Shown here: positions 50,391 through 57,871 of the stretch, piece after piece | How positions within the stretch are numbered: position 1 is the first letter of the stretch | Layout: every line of letters starts with the position of its first letter | DNA from: Crocinitomicaceae bacterium | GTDB lineage: Bacteria; Bacteroidota; Bacteroidia; Flavobacteriales_D; Crocinitomicaceae | Assembly (NCBI GenBank): GCA_029249445.1 | Contig: JAQWHI010000006.1 | Span: forward strand, 111,948 to 175,947 | Direction: 5' to 3' | DNA: 64,000 bases | The notes under the pieces: generated by a model | What the model was told of the DNA's origin: nothing | The model's input: the letters and a program-made list of their open reading frames with translations, nothing else | Databases searched by the model: none | Translations under genes and position numbers: made by a program

Positions 50391-50800
50391 AAAAAAAGGC
50401 AAACCATAAGCCGGGTTCTGTAATCACGTCAGACGTGACGTCTATCATTTATCTAGCGTTAACGTCACCGTTAACGTCAATCGACCTACCCTCCCCGCAA
50501 AATAAGAGCGAGCAACTCTTTCAGTTAATAACTGAACGAGGTATACATGGTCTTTCAGCACGTAAGGTTTACCTTGCGCATGTTGTCACCAACAAACCGG
50601 TGAGCTCTTACCTCACCTTTTCACCTTTTCCCAAACTTCCGTTTCGACATGCGGAACTTTCATTCGGGTAGTTTACTTTCTGTGGCACTTTCTGTTACCC
50701 TAACTGGGTACCTTCCCGTTAAGAAGTACGTTGCTCTGTGCTGCCCAGACTTTCCTCCCTTCGTCAATTGACGAACAGCGATAGACTGGTTTGCCTTTTT
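50391..50800 (-). ncRNA. rnpB: RNase P RNA (bacterial class A)
   Basis: On minus strand: GAGGAAAGTCTGGGC, AAAAGGTGAAAAGGTG, GCAAGGTAAACC, ACAGAACCCGGCTTA; P1 from AAAGGCAAACC / GGTTTGCCTTTT ends. Confidence 0.96.
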
Positions 50801-50816
50801 ACAAAAATAGTGAATA

Positions 50817-51896
50817 TTACTCTTTCAAGAACGGCACTCGTGCGAGCTGGCCCTCGGAATGTACCAATAACATATATGTGCCTTGACAAAAACCGCTTGT
50901 CGAAATACTTCCAGAAGAACCTACAATTCCATCGCCCACAACCTTCCCTGCCTGATCTATAATCAAATAAACAGCGTCAAAATCAAATCCTTGAATATGT
51001 AACTCATCGACTACTGGGTTCGGATACAAACGGACTTCGACCTCATCTTGCTCAGAAATTGCTAACTCCGGATTCACAATGTCACGAAACTCAATACTTG
51101 ACACCACTTCAATACCTGCAAGGCTGGATGTTTCAATACGCAAAACAGCATCTTTTTCACCATTCGTCCACCATTCGTATATATAGCTGTCTGGAACCGG
51201 AATAGGAATCCATGTACTAACACCAAAGGCGTCCAAATAAATCGAGTCTATTTCTGTTATTGTATGTTTTATACGCAAAGATTGAAACGTTCCAAATGGA
51301 GTCGTTATACTCCCCCACCCGTCAACTTCAGAGCTTCTAGTCCTGTATTGCCGCCAGATAAAATCTTGAATTGGATTCGCATCAATATTTGTGTATCCAT
51401 TTGAGGTGTAGGTATCTTGATATGATAGAGGCAGCTCGTAACGCGTCTCAATGGTGTCTGACTTATATGGAATATCAACACCGTTCACTGCCAGTGCAAA
51501 TCCAAGTGAATTGATTGCACTGGAACTTACTTTAGAGTATTGATAAATATCTGTAATACTAACTGGAAGGAAACTTCCCGCAAGATCCAGAGGGATATCA
51601 TCATTCTCGGTAAAATAGGACGCCTGATAAGACGAGGGTGCAAAAGGACCGTAAACCAAATCAACGATAAATGGTGCATTTGACATACTTGTGAATTCAC
51701 GGAGATCTTGACTTTCGGCTATTAAAGTTGAAAAATCCCATGTCCAATTTGCCCCTGTTGATGAGTAATCAATACCAAGATCAGTGGCTAAACTCATAAC
51801 CGCAACATCTCCTCCATCCGCGAAGTCCGCTTGTTGAAGTATTATTTGTCCAACAGACAAAAACGGCAAGAAACACACAAGAAGTACAGCCCTCAT
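50817..51896 (-). CDS. Secreted protein with T9SS type A sorting domain
   Basis: Signal peptide; C-term VRLYPNPVVDELHI...GTYMLLVHSEGQLARVPFLKE. Confidence 0.88.
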   Translation of the reverse strand: MRAVLLVCFLPFLSVGQIILQQADFADGGDVAVMSLATDLGIDYSSTGANWTWDFSTLIAESQDLREFTSMSNAPFIVDLVYGPFAPSSYQASYFTENDDIPLDLAGSFLPVSITDIYQYSKVSSSAINSLGFALAVNGVDIPYKSDTIETRYELPLSYQDTYTSNGYTNIDANPIQDFIWRQYRTRSSEVDGWGSITTPFGTFQSLRIKHTITEIDSIYLDAFGVSTWIPIPVPDSYIYEWWTNGEKDAVLRIETSSLAGIEVVSSIEFRDIVNPELAISEQDEVEVRLYPNPVVDELHIQGFDFDAVYLIIDQAGKVVGDGIVGSSGSISTSGFCQGTYMLLVHSEGQLARVPFLKE

Positions 51897-51934
51897 AATT
51901 TTACTTTTGAGTAAAGCTACAGAAAGTGATTGAC

Positions 51935-53017
51935 TTAGTCTATTTCTAGACCAAAAACAGTTGAAAAAGTGACTGGAATAATTTTCTCTGAAATACTGCT
52001 TTTTACGAATGCATTGATCGTTGCACTCACCTCATAGACGTTTTTCCCTGCAGCATTTTTGCCATAATGCTCAACATTCGAAATATCACATGTAGACAAT
52101 GAATTGTCTGCATAAATTGAGCTGTACGTCACTCCATCTGACTGAATCTCGATGCATACATTAAAATCTTGATATGGATCATCATAATTTGAAATCAATT
52201 CGAAAATTGAAAAATCACCTACTGAATTCCCATTTCCGCCTTCATCAATCAAAACGGATCGTCGTCGAATGACATCGTTATCAAAATGAACCTCTGAAGA
52301 TAACGTATGCAATTGACCCGGAGAATCATATTGAATCAATCCTCCGACTTCTCCCAAAATTTGTGTCCCATCTAAGAACCATTGAGCACAATGAGCAGAA
52401 GAACCGACACAATTTGTCGAAGCATTCACAACATTTGATTGAGACATGAAGTCAATATTAAAATTGGCGGACTTACTGTAACCAACAATAACTTCATCAC
52501 ACAATTGTGCTTCATCATTATTGGCAAAAGTTATGAATGCACAAACATTGTATTTTCCAGGCGCTTCAATTGGAACATTATTTTCACCGGCATAAACACC
52601 ATTAATGAACCATACTACTGACTGAATGTTTGGATTTCCTAAGAAATTTTTATCCAGATAAACCAAGGGCTCGGTGGGCTGTTGGGCAAAAAGTGGTGTA
52701 ACATTAGCAAGATTTTCCGAAGGGTTACGATCTGGTTGATCCAAAAAACCATCAAAGAATCCTATCTCAACAGAAAAATCACCATTACTCAGTTTTCCAT
52801 TAAACAAGGAAACTCCATTCACTATTTCTGAACCTGTATGCATATAGGTATTTTCATCGCCCGCAATCAAGCTGATTGCCTCACCATCAAACTCACCATC
52901 AAGCATAAAAATAGGAGCACTCGCTTCTGGTAAAGTAGGTACTGTTTTATCGCAGGAAGATATCATCAGTACAAGCAGTACAGCAGAGAATCCATATATA
53001 TGTCCAAATTTTTTCAT
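51935..53017 (-). CDS. Lipoprotein of unknown function
   Basis: Signal peptide with lipobox MISSCDK; 2-bp gap to upstream gene. Confidence 0.82.
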   Translation of the reverse strand: MKKFGHIYGFSAVLLVLMISSCDKTVPTLPEASAPIFMLDGEFDGEAISLIAGDENTYMHTGSEIVNGVSLFNGKLSNGDFSVEIGFFDGFLDQPDRNPSENLANVTPLFAQQPTEPLVYLDKNFLGNPNIQSVVWFINGVYAGENNVPIEAPGKYNVCAFITFANNDEAQLCDEVIVGYSKSANFNIDFMSQSNVVNASTNCVGSSAHCAQWFLDGTQILGEVGGLIQYDSPGQLHTLSSEVHFDNDVIRRRSVLIDEGGNGNSVGDFSIFELISNYDDPYQDFNVCIEIQSDGVTYSSIYADNSLSTCDISNVEHYGKNAAGKNVYEVSATINAFVKSSISEKIIPVTFSTVFGLEID

Positions 53018-53018
53018 T

Positions 53019-54587
53019 CTATTTTTTAAACCGAAGTGTTTTTCTTAAATAAATTTCGCCGTCAATCGGAAATCTATTTGTTGATTTGTCAAAGTACTCG
53101 TCATCAATTGAAGAACGCATTTCCGAACCTATTGTTCCGCCGATTGATAATCTTGGTGTTACTTTAAATGTGTATCCTATCGTAGGCTTTACTCTTAATC
53201 TATTCACACCATTCATATAGCCATACTGCTCTCTCGTGTGAGATGTGCTGGTTTGGATATTGGAATTTTGGCCCATCGTATGACTTTGAGTCGCTATGAC
53301 TACTTTAGAACTAAACACAAAAGACGGCCGTATTCCAAGTTCTAGGCGGTGTCTATTTATATTATAGCCCACACCCAGGCGACCTTCAACTACATACAAT
53401 TGCTTTAAATCCACCGAGAATTGATGTACTTCAGATCCAAAGCCGTAGATTTTTGCAGATCGTGTTAACGTAAGGTCATCATGATTTTCAACTCGACCCA
53501 TTACAGCAGCAATCAAAGAGAAGTTTCCTTTGTTCATCTCCATTCCTAATCCCAAACTGGCACTTGTTGATACGTGATCTGACGGAGCCACAATTGATTC
53601 TGAAAGTCCAACGTCCGCTTGAGTAAAATAATTGACATATGCGAGTTCAAATGGCACATATGGATTCTTATACACCAAACCAGCAGACGGAACGTCAAGT
53701 GCTCTAAACGCTAAAACAACGTCCTCGTCTGATATAAGTTCATCCGGTACGAAAGGTACATGTGGATTCTTGTACTCCAAACCAACAGACGGAACGTCAA
53801 GCGCTCTAAATCCTAATAGGACATTCTCATCTGATGCAGATTCGACCCGAATTGATCCTTGATCTTCTGCTCTTTCCAATTTTAACGGAACAGTAAATTT
53901 GTCTTTGACCGCCACCATTTCTAAACCGTTTGCTTCTTCCCTATCTATTGATCCAGAAACAGTTTCAATAGCAGAAGACAATTTCATCGGAGTAGCAGGG
54001 CCATCTTGCGTTTGCAAATTCAAAGCATCATCGATCTGCTCATTTGAATTGTCAGCCGCCTGACTTTGGACAAATCTCGCTTTGGTTTGTTTCGCAATAA
54101 ATGGTTCATTTTCGATATCAACTGACTTGTCTATGAAAAATAACAGTCCAATTGCCACAATGAATGCATAAGCCGTGACAAACCACAATAAATCTGGACG
54201 TCTGTTCCGACGCCAAATCGATAAAAACTCATCCCAATAGAACGGCTTGTAGGCAAAGTACAATCTTCTTGCCCCTTCTTTGTATATCGTATCTACACCA
54301 TTATCATTGAGTACTCCAGCATCTTCTGCTTCGAAACCATCAGTCGTGCTGTAAGATTCGTTAAATTCATTCCAGTATTGACTCGAGTAATAAAAAGACA
54401 AGTCTTCAGTACTCGCCGAATACATCTCGTCAATTTGGGCATCCGATAAATTGGATGTATTTGGAGCCCCATTTGCTCCTAAATACATAGATTCAAACTC
54501 GTCCCAATGGGATTCATCGTACGCTAAAGATATATTCTCAGAGCGCTCACGATATAATTTATCTATATTTTTATCCGTCCACTTCAT
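53019..54587 (-). CDS. Putative dual-membrane-spanning anti-sigma-like protein (cytoplasmic repeats, TM helix, periplasmic stalk, C-terminal OM beta-barrel-like domain)
   Basis: Three N-terminal repeats (IDKLYRERSENISLAYDESHWDEF etc.), single TM LLWFVTAYAFIVAIGLLFFI, tandem VPSxGLxYKNPxVPF repeats, alternating amphipathic strands at C-terminus; adjacent to ECF sigma gene. Confidence 0.75.
   Translation of the reverse strand: MKWTDKNIDKLYRERSENISLAYDESHWDEFESMYLGANGAPNTSNLSDAQIDEMYSASTEDLSFYYSSQYWNEFNESYSTTDGFEAEDAGVLNDNGVDTIYKEGARRLYFAYKPFYWDEFLSIWRRNRRPDLLWFVTAYAFIVAIGLLFFIDKSVDIENEPFIAKQTKARFVQSQAADNSNEQIDDALNLQTQDGPATPMKLSSAIETVSGSIDREEANGLEMVAVKDKFTVPLKLERAEDQGSIRVESASDENVLLGFRALDVPSVGLEYKNPHVPFVPDELISDEDVVLAFRALDVPSAGLVYKNPYVPFELAYVNYFTQADVGLSESIVAPSDHVSTSASLGLGMEMNKGNFSLIAAVMGRVENHDDLTLTRSAKIYGFGSEVHQFSVDLKQLYVVEGRLGVGYNINRHRLELGIRPSFVFSSKVVIATQSHTMGQNSNIQTSTSHTREQYGYMNGVNRLRVKPTIGYTFKVTPRLSIGGTIGSEMRSSIDDEYFDKSTNRFPIDGEIYLRKTLRFKK
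53653..53856. repeat. Tandem 102-bp coding repeat (2 copies, 34 aa)
   Basis: GGYACATRTGGATTCTTRTACWCCAAACCARCAGACGGAACGTCAAGYGCTCTAAA occurs twice, offset 102 bp. Confidence 0.85.
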
Positions 54588-54588
54588 A

Positions 54589-55158
54589 TCAAATAACCAT
54601 ACGCTGGTTTTGATTTTCCAATTGCTCTAATTTTCCTCTTAATTCTTTTCTCGCCGTAGAAAGGTGCCATTTTGATGTCCCTTCAGACATCTCAAGTAGT
54701 ACTCCAATTTCTTTGTGCGAGTAGCCCTCAATCACATACAGATTGAATACTTTACTTGTAGTGGCAGGAAGCTCTTTCACAAGTCTTATAATGTTTTCAT
54801 AACCTAAATTGCTCTCCGCATCATTGACCTCTCCTTGGGAGTGGTAGTCCAATTCACTCTCACTGTCACTTTTCGCAATTTGAGTCGTATATTTTTTATT
54901 TTTTCGGTACTCATCAATCAATGAATTCACCATTATTCGTTTCGCCCAGGGGTTGAAATTAATTGTATCTTCAACCTTATTGAGCCCTTTTAGTATTTTA
55001 AGAAATCCTTGATTGTAGGCCGCTCTTGCGTCCTCCTCGTTTTTGTTGTAACGAAAACAAACAGGCATGAGCATACCAAAGCAGTACTCATACATGAGAT
55101 TGACCGTCTTTCTGTCGTTTCGACGACAAGATTCAATTATTTCTGGAGTAACATTCAT
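54589..55158 (-). CDS. ECF-type RNA polymerase sigma factor
   Basis: NFNPWAKRIMVNSLIDEYRKNKK (region 2), LPATTSKVFNLYVIEGYSHKEIGVLLEMSEGTSKWHLSTARKEL (region 4). Confidence 0.95.
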   Translation of the reverse strand: MNVTPEIIESCRRNDRKTVNLMYEYCFGMLMPVCFRYNKNEEDARAAYNQGFLKILKGLNKVEDTINFNPWAKRIMVNSLIDEYRKNKKYTTQIAKSDSESELDYHSQGEVNDAESNLGYENIIRLVKELPATTSKVFNLYVIEGYSHKEIGVLLEMSEGTSKWHLSTARKELRGKLEQLENQNQRMVI

Positions 55159-55347
55159 TCAATATATTCAGCCAAATCTATTCGAAGGTTTTTGTCTTTA
55201 TAGACAAATTCTCGAGCCCGTTTAATATAAAATTATCGCCTTCCTTATGCCTATAACGGCAACTGATCAAGATTGGTTGGATAAAATTCAATATATTTCT
55301 TACGAGACACTAAATTTAGCAAATTTAGGAAGAACAAGATTGTAATT

Positions 55348-55806
55348 ATGAAGTTACTTATTCTAAGACATGCGGCAACAGAGCCGCACACTCAACATAG
55401 AAACGACTTTGATCGCAGACTAACAAATGAAGGGCGAGATCGATGCTACGTTTTGCGTAAAGCCTTTGAGGCTCTTCGGATTGAAACTGTTTGGTGCAGC
55501 TCCTCTGTTCGAACAAAAGAAACTGCAACTTTGGTCTTGAACAACATGCAACCAAAACCCGACTTTTTGGACGAAATGTATCTGGCAACAAACGACGACT
55601 TACTTCAAAAAATCTGGCACGATGCACCGGACGGTGATCTCTTCCTTATTGGCCACAACCCTGGAATATCATATCTTGCAACATATTCGACAGGAGATGC
55701 AATAGCACTCAGTACTGGAGAATTGATCTGTATCGAATTTGATATTAAATCTTGGAATGAACTAACACAAGAATCCGGAATTATTGTTGATCTCGATCAT
55801 CTTTAG
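55348..55806 (+). CDS. SixA-like histidine phosphatase
   Basis: LLILRHAATEPHT, VWCSSSVRTKETA, DLFLIGHNPGIS. Confidence 0.93.
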   Translation: MKLLILRHAATEPHTQHRNDFDRRLTNEGRDRCYVLRKAFEALRIETVWCSSSVRTKETATLVLNNMQPKPDFLDEMYLATNDDLLQKIWHDAPDGDLFLIGHNPGISYLATYSTGDAIALSTGELICIEFDIKSWNELTQESGIIVDLDHL

Positions 55807-56572
55807 TTTTTGGATTATAGTGATACACCACTCGTGTAGGTGGTTGCTCCTCTTTTTCAGACATACGAACCTTCTGATCATGCAGTTCCTGCTCATTCGC
55901 TCGTGCAACTTTCTCCTTCCACATCCCCTCTAAATCTGGTGGTTCAATGCCCATCTCTTTTTCAAGTTCATATAGGTATTTTGGTGCTTGTGGACCTTGC
56001 TTTCGGTAATAAACAGCGAGCAAAACACCTACAACCAAACCAGACAAATGCCCTTCCCAGGAGACATGTGACTCTGTGGGAAATATCCCCCAAATCATTG
56101 AACCATAGAGAAACGCTACAAAAAGTGAGATGGCCTGAAGCGGCCTGTAACGCCTCAACACTCCTGAAGTAAAAAGAAATCCTGCCATGGCATATATAAC
56201 GCCACTCATTCCTATATGATAACTGTTTGTATTGGCTGCAAATAACCACAAACCAAATCCGGTTCCGAACCAAGATACAAGGAAAACACGCAACGCTACT
56301 GATCGATAGTAGTATACGATTGCGGCAAGAAGAATGACGACAGGAACGGAATTATTAAATATGTGCTCAAATCCAGCTTTCGAATGAATGAATGGCATCA
56401 ATACAACACCTGCTATTGAATCCAAATCTCCAGGCATCACTCCATATTGATAAAAGGGCACAAGCGGAAATAGGTGATCCGCCCAATAAACGAGCCACAT
56501 AACTACCAATAGTAATAAAGGATATACCAGCGCTTCTATCGATGATCCGAACGGATAATTGTTTGTTTTCAC
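55781..56572 (-). CDS. Rhomboid-family intramembrane serine protease
   Basis: HIFNN, HIGMSGVIYAMAGFL, SHVSWEGHLSGLVVG. Confidence 0.94.
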   Translation of the reverse strand: MKTNNYPFGSSIEALVYPLLLLVVMWLVYWADHLFPLVPFYQYGVMPGDLDSIAGVVLMPFIHSKAGFEHIFNNSVPVVILLAAIVYYYRSVALRVFLVSWFGTGFGLWLFAANTNSYHIGMSGVIYAMAGFLFTSGVLRRYRPLQAISLFVAFLYGSMIWGIFPTESHVSWEGHLSGLVVGVLLAVYYRKQGPQAPKYLYELEKEMGIEPPDLEGMWKEKVARANEQELHDQKVRMSEKEEQPPTRVVYHYNPKTKDDRDQQ

Positions 56573-56729
56573 GCGTCTATAGTGTCAACTATTGTGCCTT
56601 ACTTATTTTGCTGACAGTCTGTCACTTTAAGGTCGCACGAACTCAACCAAAAAGAATCTTGAGTAACCGTATATTAAATCATCTCTGTAATCAAGCGCAT
56701 TGAATCATCGAAATCAATAACTTTGTACC

Positions 56730-57239
56730 ATGAGTGAAATTAGAAATAAGGTTGCCGAAAGTGGATTAATTTCACTTGATTTGGCAGATTACAAACCAAA
56801 AATCATTGCAATTGGCATTGATATTTCAGAACAATTGTGGCAAGGTTTGGTTTTAAAAGAAAAAGACTTCAGAGCATGGATTAAAGCACATGATTGGGAA
56901 AGCTATTTAAACAAAGCCGTATTCATTCATTGCTCAGTTGATGCCATCGTTCCAACCTGGGCCTACATGTTGATTGCATCTCAATTGGAGTTGCAAAAAA
57001 CGACTTATGTCGTTGGAACAGCTCTCGACCTCGAGAAAAAAATGATCCATGATCAAATCCAACAAGAAGACCTCAACCGATTCAAAGACGGACGTGTCAT
57101 CATCAAAGGATGTGCTGATGTGGCTGAACCAGAATATGCCATGGTAGAACTCGTGAAATTTATTCAGCCCGCAGCGAAGAGCATCATGTACGGCGAGCCA
57201 TGCTCAACCGTGCCCGTTTTCAAAAGAAAAAACAAATAA
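56730..57239 (+). CDS. DUF2480 family protein
   Basis: AGLISLDL-type start, HCSVDAIVPTWAYMLIASQL, ADVAEPEYAMVELVKFIQP. Confidence 0.85.
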   Translation: MSEIRNKVAESGLISLDLADYKPKIIAIGIDISEQLWQGLVLKEKDFRAWIKAHDWESYLNKAVFIHCSVDAIVPTWAYMLIASQLELQKTTYVVGTALDLEKKMIHDQIQQEDLNRFKDGRVIIKGCADVAEPEYAMVELVKFIQPAAKSIMYGEPCSTVPVFKRKNK

Positions 57240-57248
57240 TCCCTCCCA

Positions 57249-57797
57249 TTATACATTGAGCGGATCAATAGCTTCAAAACTATATCCTTTTTCCTTTACC
57301 AATCTTATGAGTTGTGGCAATAGTTCTTTTAAACGACTTTGTGTTTTAATGTTGTCATGCACTACAAGAATATCACCATTTTTGATTTTTTTTGCTTTCT
57401 CAATAATTACTGAAACAGGTATGCGCTCGTCGTAATCGTAGGAAAGCCATGTCCACATAATCACGTTGTATTTTTTCGTTATTTCCTTGGAGAAAGATAT
57501 CGGGAGACGACCGTATGGTGGACGAAACAAGTTGGACTTTATGATTTTATCTGCGGCTTCAATAGAAGAAAGATAGTAGTTCTTTCCAATAGTTGTTCCT
57601 TTTTCATGACGCATCGTATGGTTTCCTGTGGAATGGCCTTCTGCTTCAATTTTTTGAAGTAGCTCGGGATGGTTCTCACAGTTGGTACCAACACAAAAAA
57701 AAGTCGCCTTTACATTTTCTGAAGCAAGTGTTTCTAAAATCCAAGGGGTAAGTTCAGGTGTCGGACCGTCATCGAAGGTTAAATTAAACTGCTTTAT
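57249..57797 (-). CDS. Polysaccharide deacetylase, no conventional start codon for the intact domain
   Basis: Frame reads IKQFNLTFDDGPTPEL...FFCVGTN...EGHSTGNHT...FRPPYGRLP...GDILVVHD; first ATG at 57614 lies after the TFDDGP motif; in-frame TAG at 57798-57800. Confidence 0.8.
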   Translation of the reverse strand: MKQFNLTFDDGPTPELTPWILETLASENVKATFFCVGTNCENHPELLQKIEAEGHSTGNHTMRHEKGTTIGKNYYLSSIEAADKIIKSNLFRPPYGRLPISFSKEITKKYNVIMWTWLSYDYDERIPVSVIIEKAKKIKNGDILVVHDNIKTQSRLKELLPQLIRLVKEKGYSFEAIDPLNV

Positions 57798-57803
57798 CTA
57801 CAG

Positions 57804-57853
57804 AAAAACCCCAAGTTCTTCTGTGGAATATCCACTTGAAGAATCTTGGGGTT
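57804..57853 (-). terminator. Rho-independent terminator for the DUF2723 gene
   Basis: AACCCCAAG ... CTTGGGGTTTTT hairpin on minus strand. Confidence 0.75.
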
Positions 57854-57871
57854 CGAAATGTTCTAATCATC

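Noticed and set aside
50378-50962. ORFs 50378..50671 (+) and 50738..50962 (+)
   Set aside because: The first lies inside the rnpB RNA gene; the second overlaps rnpB and the coding end of 50817..51896; no protein-like features.
57661-57710. Suspected frameshift at the poly-A8 tract in the deacetylase gene
   Set aside because: Counting the run shows eight A's keep ATFFCVGTNCENHPELL in frame; the anomaly is the missing start, not an indel there.
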